From positions 5,828,001 through 5,892,000 of the forward strand of contig JBBPUQ010000001.1 in NCBI GenBank assembly GCA_038501195.1: a stretch of DNA of 64,000 bases, given 5' to 3'. The stretch is from Nemania diffusa (lineage: Eukaryota > Ascomycota > Sordariomycetes > Xylariales > Xylariaceae). The notes below the pieces were generated by a model, which was not told the DNA's origin, did not search any database, and worked only from the letters and a program-made list of their open reading frames with translations. Shown here in pieces: positions 35,981 to 47,596 of the stretch. Numbering within the stretch: the stretch's first letter is position 1; each line of letters opens with the position of its first letter. The translations under genes were made by a program, and so were the position numbers.

Positions 35981-38900
35981 ATGAAAATGAAAATCTGGAT
36001 CCGGAAGTGGTGGCGCAGCAGCAATAGAAGCCGTGGTGAGCAATCTGCAGCTACATCAAATGCTGCCGAGAATCAATCAATTGCCGGCGATGTAAGCGAC
36101 TACGATGAAGACAACGCTAGTCTGAAAGTTTTGTATGATCCTACAGAGAGAAACCTTAGTACAGAAGCCGAGTGAGTTTTAAAATATTACTTCCCCTATC
36201 CCGTACGAGCAGCTCTTTATCTATAAAGTACCACAGCATTTATAATGGAAATCGTCACTACTGATAGAAATGCTTCTAGCATCGTTTTTATTCATGGGCT
36301 CGGCGGCCATCGGGAAGAAACTTGGACAGCCAGAGGGCCAGAAACTGAACGTCCGGTGCTCTGGATTAAAGACTTCCTGCCCGACCACTTACCTCATGCT
36401 CGTATCATAACTTACGGGTATAGCTCCCAAATCGTTAGTGTTAAACATCTCACACAAAGGACGCTATATTCTCAATCCAAAATTCTCTTATCTGCTTTGA
36501 AACGCTTTCGACAAGACGTACGTGCTACAGGCAGACCTATCATCTTCATTGCCCATAGCCTTGGGGGACTTATTGTAAAGAGCGCTCTAATTTACGCAGA
36601 CAAAGATGATCATATTTTCAATGATATCCGCATATGTACAGCTGGTGTGGTATTTTTTGGGACACCACATCAAGGAACCCCTAGCACGTCCTGGACAAAA
36701 CTCGTGAGCGACTTGATTCGCCCGGAGATTGACCTCAACAGAATGCGGAACACTCTGGACTCAGACCTCAACTGGTTGCAATTTCAGCTTGAGCAGTACA
36801 AATCCCTCGACGGCTTTTTCCATACCTGTTGCGTTTACGAGGACGAAACATTCCAGATAAACTCCAGAGTCTCTACGGTAAATTCGTTGAAACGCTAACT
36901 ATCTAGCTTATTCGTGCTAACATTATGTCCCTAGGTCATCCCTCGTGTAGCCGCAATACCTCTAGAACTACTAAATACGACGACCTTGTTGACAGCCGCG
37001 CGCCGACAGTTTCATCAGAATCTGTGCAAATTCCAAAGCCGTGATTCTGAGTATCAGGAAGCTGTACAACACCTTCGCACTATGTATGAGCGGTCTAGAG
37101 ACGTTGTAAGCAGGAATGTCTTCTTAGATCAGCTGCGCCGAGGTGAGTGTGCAGGTCTATTCATCCTAGATAGTATAAGCTGAAGAATTCTGCCGATAAG
37201 ATCCGTTCGTAGCAAATAACGATGGGGATTCTTTTCGCATTCCAGTAAGCCTACCCCAAGATCGTGTAAAACCCTTCCTGGGACGCGATACAGAATTGAG
37301 AGCTATACATGATCGTCTTAGCACCCAACAAAGCAAACGTATAATGACTCTCCTCGGTCCTCCCGGAATTGGGAAAACCCAAATAGCCCTAGAGTATGCA
37401 TACACATATCAAAGTAACTACAGCTCTGTCTTCTGGGTAGACGCTCAAAATCGGTCCGCCCTCCTCTCGTCCATCTTAAAGTTTGCGGAGCAACTGAAGA
37501 ATCAGTATGTCATCACCTCTAGGGGCGAGGAGGAACGACTCACAGCCCTGCACCACCTTAATCTCGGTGGGTTGATTGATGAGGGAGGACAGATACAGTC
37601 GTGTCAGGACTCTCCGGAACTTCTATTCCTAGTACTTAGGAAGTGGCTTGAGCGGCGGGGTAACGATGAGTGGCTGCTTATTGTCGATGGCATGGATCGA
37701 GAAACCGACCTACGAGATTTTCAGATTGACGAGTTCCTCGACTCCCAAATAAACGGACATATAATAATTACCGGTCGATCCCTTAGGCGAGGCCAGACGC
37801 TTAACGTCCAAGCACTTCAGCCATACGATGCCAAAACGCTGCTTTGTCAGACAGCCCGACTAAAAGATACTCCAGACAGTATGATATTCCTGTTCTCGTT
37901 CTCGGTCCACTCATTTAATCGTTTATTCATTCGCCATAGACTATTCTACCTATACAAAAAACGATCAAACTAATATGGCATATGCTTGTAGGCGATATCC
38001 TAGAACTTGCTGACAAGCTCGGAGGAGTACCACTTGCAATCAAACAGGCGGGCGCGTTCCTATTAAGCTCACAGTGGTCTGCCCACAAGTACTCAGAAGT
38101 GCTTTCCTTGGATATTCTACCGGATTTTGGAATAGCTCCTCAGTATTGGTGCTCGCCGCTGCCAAATATGTGGTCAATCTCCATTCAGCAGCTTGACAAG
38201 AAGACGGTAGAGCTCCTCGATATGATTGCGTTCTTATCCAACACCAATATTTCTGTCGAGTTTATAAAAAGCGGCGTTCAAGAACTCTTACATTCCACAC
38301 CTAGAGTTCTCGTAGATGAGAGTTTGACAACGCTGAAAGAATATTCCCTCATCAGATATGATTTGGAGACCCAGACGGTCGCATTGCTATCCTGTATGCC
38401 AGAATGGCTGAGGGAAAGCAAGAAAAATACTCCGGACGACTACAAATTTTGGGCTAGAATAGCTTGCTCATGCGTGTCGTCGTATCTGAAATACGCCGTG
38501 CCAGATGAAAATTCCACAACCTACACTGCCAAGCACTACCAATTAGAGGAACAGCTTCTCCCCTATATAGAGCGATGCGTGGATTACATCCAAGTCCTAT
38601 CTCCGTACGAAGCGGACTGGGGAACTTGGGCCGATATATGCCGACGCCAAGGTCGACACGACCTGGCTAAACAGTACTACGGAATCGTCTTCGGCAACTA
38701 CAAGCAGATGCCCCTGAGGGCCGAGGTAATGTTGCGAGATATGCACGGCATGGAGAGTGCCCTAGGGCCGGCACACATTCGCACTCTAAACTGTGCTGTC
38801 TTGCTCGCATCTCAGTACCAGGAGGAAGACGAGCACGCCAAAGCCGAGATTATTTGGCGGCGGGTCAAATCGTCGCAGTCAAAAAAGTTCGGCGATTTCC

Positions 38901-39367
38901 ATCCCTGGACACTAAAGACGGCGGCAAGGCTAGCTATGGCTCTACAGCAACAGGGGAATTACAGAGAAGCAAAAGCGATATACTCATCAACGTGCAAGGC
39001 TACAGCCACGATACTGGGCAAGGACCATCCTGACAGTCTGAAGCTGATGGCTAATGTTGCAGTATTGTGCACGCTACAGAGGCACTTTGATGAAGCCGAT
39101 CGAGAATATACAAAATTGCTGCGCAAGATGGAGGCGAAACTTGGGCAGGATCACGAAGATGTAAAGAGAATACAAGAATTCAGAATACGGAATAACAAAC
39201 TGAAGCGAACCAAGGCCGAAGGCGCTACTAACGTATGGGTATGTATCTACACCCCATTTACCTCATCTGTCGGCTCGAGCTTATGATTTCTTTAGCAGGC
39301 ACTAGGTACCTCGATGCCTTCAACTAGAAGATGTCGATTGAAGGATTCAATAACATGCTGGTGTTAG
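35981..39367 (+). CDS. NLR: hydrolase head, NB-ARC, TPR
   Basis: A STAND-type receptor of the fungal NLR class. Exons in my model are 35981-36171, 36229-36877, 36935-37142, 37246-37878, 37992-39238 and 39296-39367, giving 999 residues. An ATG at 35855 would add 42. The head is a SesB-like alpha/beta hydrolase with VFIHGLGG (about 84) and nucleophile HSLGG (about 173-177). The NB-ARC has Walker A GPPGIGKT (about 387), Walker B LLIVDGMD (about 493), a sensor-like HIIITGRS (about 521) and GVPLA (about 572). The C-terminus has a few 42-residue TPRs of kinesin-light-chain type (about 780-950). Family knowledge: ligand binding to the repeats drives NTPase oligomerisation and activates the head, in heterokaryon incompatibility or defence. 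No RIP stops are present. The few TPRs suggest a short sensor. The first exon and the last splice (adjacent AG acceptors at 39295 and 39298) are the least sure parts. Confidence 0.87.
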
Positions 39368-40010
39368 CGAAGCGCTCGGAAGGTCTGATGGCCTGCCATC
39401 TTCTGTACGGCCACACTGCGCCTGAACGCATGTCTTGTCTGTCAGGGGCTAACTCAAGGATAGTGAAACGGAACGTATAAATCACGCACACACGCCACAC
39501 TCTATAGGCTTGATCGCTGTCCAAATAGCACTTCTAGAAATTTGTAGCTTCAATCCATCAATAGGTATATTGGAGGACTAGCCGAAGGCTGGTGGCTAGA
39601 AAGGAGGTCTAGCACAGCCACAGGCCTGTGGCTTGGCACGGTGGCTCGGCCACCCGTCCTATCACAATAGGCAGGCTGCGTACAGAGTATAGAGTGACTA
39701 ATAGTTAGTAGCTAAGTAGTAGTATAGGGGCTAAGCGTTGATTCCTGGGTCTTTCCCAATTAGTTGGGAAGAACAAATATAAAAGTTTGCTAGTGAATTG
39801 AGGCAAAGCCTACGAAATATATTACATAATCTTGTTGCGGCCACGATGAGTCAGCAGACCCCTTCGTACCGAGTGGTCAGTCTATATTTCCCTCTCGCGG
39901 CCATCATGTATTTGGCTCTATCAACACCGTAGTTTTTTACCAATTTGATTCATTCCGATAAGTAATACTGTCTACGTTAAGCACACTTCACCGGGAGGAC
40001 CCTCAAACTC
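39368..40010. other. Spacer between NLR and GNAT relic
   Basis: No gene is seen. An ATG at 39846 followed by QQTPSYRV could be the first exon of the dead acetyltransferase, but its splice phase does not fit the next segment. Confidence 0.4.
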
Positions 40011-40766
40011 TACCCCGCAGTTCCCACCGATGCCAGCCGTATCCCCGAGATCTTCATGGAGGCGTTCGCGTCTAACGCTGTGCTGCTTGCTTAATTTCGT
40101 ATACAGGAGGTGCGAGAGAGATTGCGAGATAGTATACGATTGAAGGCGTTAGCAGATATGAAGGATTCCAATATTACCGTGCTTGTCGTCCGGGATACAC
40201 TACCAAATTCCGATGTGTCAGATATAACAAGGGTGAAAGGTAACAGCAGACCCCATCTCGCAGTGAAGGGGATCTTGGGCGGGCCCAATAGTTAAGAAAC
40301 TCCGACCGGAAAATTCGTCGCTTTTGCTAACTAGTCCCACCCCATAGAACATAATGAAGAGGCTGCTTGGATATGGCCTCTAGGGACAAATATGAAGGTC
40401 TTAGAGAGTTGGGGGAGGGCGATAGAAGAGGTGCAAGAACTGGCAGTGGGAGGCTGCCCATGCTATCGTAAGTTCGTTGCGCGACTAAATAAATATCTTG
40501 ATATGATAGAAAAAACTTGCGAGTACTCATGCTAAAAACCTGGTCTCACATTCATGGGCCCCGACCCTCAGTATGAGAGGAGAGGTGCTGCTTCGATGAT
40601 GGTATGCTGGGGATTAGACCAATGCAAGATACACGACGCGCCGGGACATTTAGATAGCACTTTGGAAGCTGGGCCTTTTTACAAGAAAATGGGGTTTGCG
40701 GCTCTCAAGAAAATATCGTTCCAATATTCGGTCGAGGGTCAGAATGAATACGAATTGTACGAATAG
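40011..40766 (+). pseudogene. GNAT acetyltransferase relic
   Basis: One uninterrupted frame reads DASRIPEIFMEAFASNAVLL, then EVRERLRDSIRLKALADMKD, then WIWPLGTNMKVLE, and finally the acetyl-CoA-binding segment PQYERRGAASMMVCWGLDQC and GPFYKKMGFAALKKISF. This matches fungal GNAT-family N-acetyltransferases of the RimI/GCN5-related type. The frame is broken by TAA at 40092, TAA at 40293, TAG at 40332 and a TAA just before the last segment (near 40533). There are no frameshifts. TAA for an expected Gln and TAG for an expected Trp (in FAN-stop-SHP) fit RIP changes CAA-to-TAA and TGG-to-TAG. The last 70 residues remain open (40554-40766). Confidence 0.8.
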
Positions 40767-41045
40767 ATTTCGTTTATATATTGCCCGGATCTAATATAAA
40801 GTATTATAAATAGATATCTATTGAAACGTGACTTGAGTTACCATAAAAGAGGATATAATAGCGCTATTAAATCAAGCATTGCTCTCTCCTGCTCTTTACC
40901 GCCAGAGTACAAACATGAGCATCAGAGTACATAACATAACATCCTTGCGGGAAGGGGTTTGATCATTTATCCTAACAGTATACCTAGGGCCACTGCGATA
41001 CTTCTGTCGCGTAGAGCCCTTATACACCGCTAATTCAATCATGGA

Positions 41046-43078
41046 TTAACGGCGTCGTTTTTCTCTAATGTCAATTTCACAACAATAATGTCGGAGATGA
41101 GCGCAGTTATGACAATGCGTATCGATCTCATAGGACCACGGTCCCTGGTCACATTCACACTAGAAACCACACAGTTAGTTATGATTCATTAGTAGCGAAA
41201 TAGTATACGTTCAAAGGGTGCGACTCACACAATACCATATCCACTCGCCACTGTCTTCTTGTTGCTCTCCACTGCTATGCCGGTTCATTGAATCAATATC
41301 GGCTTCATGTCTAGCACCCTTTTCTTTATTTGTCTCGGATTTTGGGAGCGATTTTGGATATGTATCCAAAGAGGCCTGTCGTGGGTTTAAGATTCCAGTA
41401 ATGGTATTAATGCTGTTATGTAAGCCTGAGCCAATGCGTTCCCGGTAGGTCAGCTGGGTTGGAGAGGTATTAGGCTCGCGATCCTCTTCCATTAAATTTT
41501 TCGAGGCATTGTATAACTTCTCTTCTTCATCCAGGCTCTCGACTTCAGAGTTAGAGCTGGATTTAGGTGACTCTTGACCTTCAAGTTCTTGAACGATACG
41601 TTCCTCTCCTACATCAGATTTCTGGTCCCCACTCTCATCATTGCCGTTGGAAATTCCAGGGAGCGCAAAGAGAGCTAACTGCTCAAGGTGATGGCCTACA
41701 TGTTTAGAGTACTGTGTAGCCGAGCTGATGTCGACTTCACTGCAAAGGGGACAAGGGCCAGGTGCTTTCTTGGGATCTTCTTGGCTACACATTGTTTCAA
41801 ATGCGTCTTGTTGTTCCCGAAGGATTGAATAGTTATAATGAGCTTCTTGTATATGCTGTCGAAACTTGTTACTGGTATCGAACACCTTTTGGCACTCGTA
41901 AGGGCACTGCCAAGCCCTCCAGTGAACCTGCTTCATATGATAAGTCCAATCAGAACGCCGGGAGAACTTATGATCTGGTGTTAAGCAAAGTGGGTTAAGA
42001 CACGTATAAGGTTGCAAGTCTCTAAACACATGCTTTCTGTAAAGTATTAGAATAGTTCCTCGTAATAGATGAACTTGGGTTGCTTACTTCCAGTCGTTTC
42101 TTGAGCTTACTTCGATCATTAGGTAACAGAACGGACATAGAAATGGACCATCTAAGTATTCTTGAGGTATCGGTGGCACTCTTAGCTCCTCTTGATTGTT
42201 TAATGATGGCGCGTAAGATGTCCTAGAATTATCTGATCGAGCATCTAAGTCAATTAACGAATTTTCACCTAGGCTGTCTTTTTGATTTTCGGGTACTGAA
42301 GATGCAATTGTCGTTTGGTCACCATCTTTAGCAGGACTGCCATCGTCGTCTATGCCACCTGAGATTCTAACGTAGTGATCTTCTCTATACTTAAAGAAAT
42401 GGCGGCGGTTTGTCATTGCTCTCCCGAGTCTTTCTGCTAGCTGCAACCCCATACGAGGGAATTTCTCTCGGACATAGCTAATGTCGTACTTCTCATAATA
42501 GCCCAGTGTTTCTGCTCCGGCACGAGACATAAACTGATCATGAGGCGCGGGGTTTCTAATCGTAATAGAAAGACGGAGCAGGCAGTCGATCACATGGCTA
42601 ATGTCGGCTAGGGCGAGGTCGAGACTGGACTGGCTTGATTCCCCATCATCCTTCAAGTACTCCATCAACTCGAGATCTAGGGCGTCAGGGGCTTCATCTG
42701 CGGAGCCTATGGGATCGCTCGATGCTGACAATGCTGTATTAAATCAATTTGAGAAACACTCTCTTATATGAAGCGCCGACATTATCACATACCATCTCCA
42801 ACGGCTTCTTCAAGTTGAGTAAGTAGCTTGATAACGTGTTCCCGGATTGTTGATGCGTCGCGTAGCCGGTAGTCTAAAGACCTACGCCCAGTTTCTCGAT
42901 GAGCGCCAAGGCTCCCAACCCATAACTTGAATCTCGCAAGCTGAGATGCTGCCTTTGAGCAACGTACTTCATCTGGTGCTAGATCAGAAGTAAGGCCTTT
43001 CAGTGAACCAAGATTCTTGGTTACTAAGGTTACAGTTTGGTGGGATCTAAACGTGGTTTTGCCGGCTTGCGTCGCCAT
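41046..43078 (-). CDS. C2H2 zinc-finger protein, NLR-island type
   Basis: Exons on the minus strand are 42793-43078, 42088-42733, 41229-42036 and 41046-41159, giving 617 residues. The N-terminal third is a helical domain with ARFKLWVGSLGAHR and SLDYRLRDASTIREHVIKLL, typical of a large fungal family. Then come acidic linkers and SIRNPAPHDQFM. Zinc-binding parts follow: FLCPFC (about 295-298), C2H2 fingers near 323-349 and 355-377, and CPLC followed by HVGHHLEQLALFALP. The short last exon adds a Cys/His-rich tail (CECDQGPWSYEIDTHCHNC...HYCCEID), which may be a further zinc knuckle. The proteins are abundant beside fungal NLR and HeLo genes; their function is not established. It is divergent from the HeLo gene, with 256 bases between the ATGs. 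The start was taken as the first ATG that leaves the conserved N-terminus whole. Confidence 0.9.
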
Positions 43079-43246
43079 GTTTTTAGCTCGTCCGAAGTCG
43101 TAGTGAAGAAGCAACTTGATGCAATTATAAACTTTTACACCTTTGCCGTCGTATAGATAGCTAGGTAACTTTGCAATACCTACATCTGTGTCAATATTTC
43201 CCCGCAGTAGGCCTTACTATATTAATGCAGCTGAATATTGTAACAA

Positions 43247-43252
43247 CACGTG
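43247..43252. promoter_or_regulatory. E-box CACGTG in shared promoter
   Basis: A CACGTG palindrome sits in the 256-bp divergent promoter between the zinc-finger gene and the HeLo gene. It is the known core site for bHLH factors. A single six-base match may be chance. Confidence 0.3.
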
Positions 43253-43334
43253 ACACTCATCGATATTACAGACGACTGCGGGGTTGGGTAGATACATATT
43301 CGTATCCCTTCAAACCCTTCTCTCAAGTTAATTC

Positions 43335-45286
43335 ATGTCGGGGCTGGAGATTGCTGGCCTTGTCCTTGGGGCACTCCCCTTGGCAATTCAAGCTGTGCAG
43401 GGCTATAGAGAAGCCCTGCATACCAAGCATACCAAGCATGCGAAACGATATCTCGATTCCATAGAGCGGGACTTACAAACAGAGCAGCTCCGGCTTCAGA
43501 ATACCTGCGAAACACTGTTAGTTGGGATTGCGTCGCATTTAGATATTCAATCGATGATCGAAGATCCGTTTGGAGCCGGGTGGAAGTCCTACGCAGATAA
43601 GTTGGTATGTCATGATAACTGCCTTATTTTCAAGTCCTTGCTTCCTACACTATTCATTCATAAACCTGACCTTCTTGTAGTAAGTATTTGCATTATTCTA
43701 TCCGTTCACGATCTAAGAACGGGGACTGCATGCTTATACTTGCCAGGCGTTTGAGGTTATACACATCATACGATGCATTCGACGAATGCATAAAGACGAT
43801 GTATATGGCAATAAAAGAAGTTAAATCGAAACTTGGTATTGAAGGGGAGAGCTGGGTATGTCAACATTAACCCTTGGAGAGATAAAGAAACTTATGCCCC
43901 CCCTAGATCAACTCGCGGGACCGACAGTCAATACTTGAAACTCTCAAGAAAAGACCCTCATTTATATTTAAGAGGAAGGAGTTCGAAGGCATTATATCGA
44001 GCATAAAAGCCAGCAACGATACTCTCCAGGATCTTTCCAGGGGAAACCGTGGACTAGAGCCAGACCGACGTCGACGATCTCAATCGCGCGTGACAAATCT
44101 TTTCCGTGGGCTTTCCCAAAGCATCTATAATGCATTGTGTAGCGCGATAACGTGTACATGTATGTATCCCCATAGTGTTGGGCTTCAGCTTCCTTGCGAG
44201 AGTATTGTCATACTGCCAAACGACATAGAAGAAGAGATAGCCCGGAAGTTTGTGTTCCCCATTACCTTGAAGGTGGCCGACAAAAAGAAAGCCTTGCATA
44301 TCCAGCATAGTAGCGAGGTGCAGGCGGTATGTAGCTGGAGGAAGTTTCAAATGCGGCTTATAGTTGATGATAAAGCTCCCCCAAGTCTGGCGACATTCTC
44401 TTTATCGGCCTCACCTTCGCCCGGCAAGAAAATTGGGTGGGCGCCATCAATCATTAATGTGCCAAAACTGCCCCAAAGCCCTGAATTACAGCTGCCCGCA
44501 AAGGGTCTAGAATTGCCACCGTCAAGAGTATCAGATCTGTGCAGTGCTGGTCGAAGGGGACTCAAGACCAAAGCCGTGAACTGCTATGGATACCTTCTTG
44601 ACACTCAGCGCAAATTTATATTGTCACCCCCTGATGACGACACTGGCCTTAACAACCACGTAACACTTCGCCAGGTCATTGAGGGGGATTCTTTGGGTCT
44701 TCCACCATTCGGATTCGAAGAGCGGCTGCGAGTGGCACTCGCCCTGTCTATTAATTTTCTTCATTTGAACGGGACGCCATGGCTACCACAGACTGTGGCA
44801 CTGGATGATATCGCATTCATGGTCGAGAACGAGGATACAATGATCCAACCTTCTCATTTGCTCTACCGGCCGTTCGTCATAAAGGTTATTCCTCTCACAC
44901 CTGAACTCCGGGTCGGCACTCCTCAAACTACACATCCGTTGACAACCTCGCCGTCGCAGACGGTTCGCCTAGTGAGGCCTACCAATGTCGAAGCCTTTTC
45001 TCTCGGTACTCTTCTCATCCAGATTATTGTTGGGCGTGTGGAAGATGAACTCAGCATGACAGGCACTATGGATCCCGGTTCAATCGCGTCACGGCGAAGA
45101 AAGGGCAGCAAGCTAGAGGGAGAAATACTAGAAAATGGAGGCATGAACTATGCGGCGGCCGTAAAGTGGTGTCTTGATAGCGCTTACCGTGTCGCTAGCT
45201 TGCAGAACGAAAAGTTATGTCAGGAATTCTATGAGGCAGTTATTGCCCGATTGGAAGATGATCTTGAAACAATAACGTCAGGTTGA
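43335..45286 (+). CDS. HeLo-domain plus DUF7580 protein
   Basis: Exons are 43335-43603, 43747-43855 and 43907-45286, giving 585 residues. The N-terminus MSGLEIAGLVLGALPLAIQA and the following amphipathic helices (residues 1-130) match the HeLo/HeLo-like family, whose HET-S member inserts into membranes and kills cells. From about 320 to the end, CYGYLLDTQRKFILSPP, ALALSINFLHLNGTPWLP and NVEAFSLGTLLIQII match DUF7580, a kinase-like fold. I see no HRD or DFG motif, so it is likely a pseudokinase. The middle is a basic, probably coiled linker. The first intron is best explained as a twin intron (separate entry). The divergent partner is the zinc-finger gene, and an NLR lies 4 kb away. I infer a role in regulated cell death or allorecognition. 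Confidence 0.87.
43604..43746 (+). other. Candidate spliceosomal twin intron (stwintron)
   Basis: The internal intron is 43605-43680, with donor GTATGT, branch CTGAC and acceptor CTTCTTGTAG. It splits the donor of an outer intron after its first G. Once the inner one is removed, G at 43604 joins TAAGT at 43681 and forms a perfect GTAAGT donor; the outer acceptor is TTGCCAG at 43746. The result reads SYADKLRLRLYTSYDAF, in frame and as expected for the family. This is the known [D1,2] type of stwintron. Confidence 0.7.
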
Positions 45287-47596
45287 TAGCTTGTAGAGAT
45301 ACTCTAGAGGGATCTGATAGGTACCTATGATGATAAGTATGTCAAGATGATAATATAGCAGGGTATTGGGATGAAGGACCCGTTGATATAATCATAACAT
45401 AAGCCGTCAGACATGACGTATTATTTTGTTGATAATCTCTTCATCACGTGTAGTCCCCATAGTTCGCGATATTAAGCTAGGAAATATCTACGCATCCATA
45501 TGCTCTTCAAAAGTGGCGTCATACTTTCAGACGATACCCGCTTTCAGCTAGACCAGTGGCGTAGCTGAGTACATTGACGCACTCCCGTGAGTATCCCCGA
45601 CCATAGGAGAACTGGGAGCTTACCGACAGCCAGATACTATTAGCGCTCGATTATTGCTATAATACCTACTCACCATGTTCTAGCCGAATCATACACTATC
45701 GTCTATTAATTACCAAGCTTTGCGAGGCATATATACGATAGTGCAGATACAAGTACATACCTAGCAGAAGAATCAGAATCAGGGACTACCAATCATCTGC
45801 ATCCGGGAAAAACATCTGGCTCTGTAACTCTGTTAGCCGCGGCACGGCCCGTGTAAATTTTATAATTCACTTGATCGAAAGACTTTGGACTATTTGCATT
45901 GGAAAAGTTACCTACGTATGTACCGTGTGGATCGCAGAGAACTTCCCCAGCATCTTAGCCTCTTAGTTAGTGGGGATAATTATGTAGGTGTCGTATAGAA
46001 CTATTTTCAAATTGTTGGTTGCCAACTCCTGTTCGATGGTGCACTAACCCAGCGGAAAGCCTGCCGTTGCAGATCTAGCCCCTGCTGCGGAGTCGCTATG
46101 CGCCTCCTTTGATTGCATGTGCGCTTTAACGTACATACTACGTACAGGTTTCGGTAGTTCGGTTGCACACAACAGGGAAATGCCGTCTTCTGTATTACAT
46201 ATATATGTGATGTCCTCGTGATACTCATATAGTATTGTAGGACTTCCATGACGCCACCAAATTGAGACCTTGAGGCTAAGCTAGTGATACTGCTCCGGTA
46301 CTGAGGCTGTCTCGCCAATAGCAATGGGACAAGTTCAGCAGTCAATTTCCTAGACGAATACCGCCGCAAGCCGCTAAAGCCGAAAAGAGGAAGCATAAGC
46401 ATACTTGGCCTACCTACGCATAATAGGCTCAGAACCTCAGTGTGCATTGTATTTATTATATCCACCGATTTTTAATTGATATTTGGATTATTCGCTAGGT
46501 ATGGGTTGACAACGAGAAGAAATAAGGCGTCATACACACCTTTACAAATAGGGCTATCTGGATGCTGGAGTTTCCTGTGTATGTAGGTATCATCGGTCGG
46601 AGACATATGGATGTGGATATGTACGTATGCGTAAACCGTGATCACCGTGATCGCTGTCTGAAATCGGTTTAGCTCATACGTATACAGAAGCCGTTCATGT
46701 GAGAGAAATGAGGAGCAATTACATAGCATTTAGCACGTGGTTGAAACGCCACATTATCACTAGGGCCCCTGACGAGACTCAAGTCAAGGGATCTATCTAG
46801 ACACCTATTGGCCCAGGCAAGAACTCAAATCGACTTTTGCGGCGCCGCAATTGCGCATCAATAGCGCACCACCGAGACCTCACATTGAAGATCAATGCCC
46901 GATTGGCCACTGTCGCTTCAGGGTCTTCACGTTTTACTCCCCGCTTTCATACTGCAGAGTGCCGGCAGAGTGCAATCCTCCGTTGGGGTTACTAGTTGGA
47001 GGTAGAAAAGGGGACTTTTCGTTGCGAGAGATGGGATCCTGTACTTCGCTGCCCGGCACTCTCAGCCCAGAGTCCAGCATACGTACGTATATGTAGAGTT
47101 GTGATACTCGAGTAGGTAGATAGATACCTAAGCGATGCAACGTATCGAACAGCACTCCTAACAAGCATGAGCTCATACACCCCCTCTTAATGACCCTCTC
47201 TGCCCACTACTGCAAAGTCCCCGTCCCAGACCCATTCATCCCTTGTTTCTGCTTGATAATCCCTGTATTCGGGTAATAGTGTTGGTCCCATTTCAAATAA
47301 AACCCTGGGCAACGCGCATATTCAAATACATCTCCATGTTCAATTTCTATAAGTTAGCTGAATCATTGATGAATGATTCTTCTCTCCTGAAACAACAACA
47401 GCCAAGGATCAGCAATCTCCAGAACCAACAATATAAAACTGAGAACCGAAACAAAAACCTTATGCTTGATATTATATCATTCAGCATGGGGATCAGGACG
47501 TGGGCAGTGACATCGAAGGTCCTTCGACGACTAAGTCGGGACCAGTCAACATCGAGAGACCTAGATAGGAAGCAGGATCATAGTACCACAGCGAGC
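45287..47596. other. Intergenic, no gene seen
   Basis: Frames at 46007-46465 and 46472-46729 (minus) have no domain and unusual composition. Several TAGGTA-like motifs occur. Frame-open sequence upstream of 47597 (from 47243) starts only with TTG and is treated as leader. Confidence 0.5.

Noticed and set aside
46007..46729. Minus-strand frames of 152 and 85 residues
   Set aside because: No domain and atypical composition; regarded as chance.
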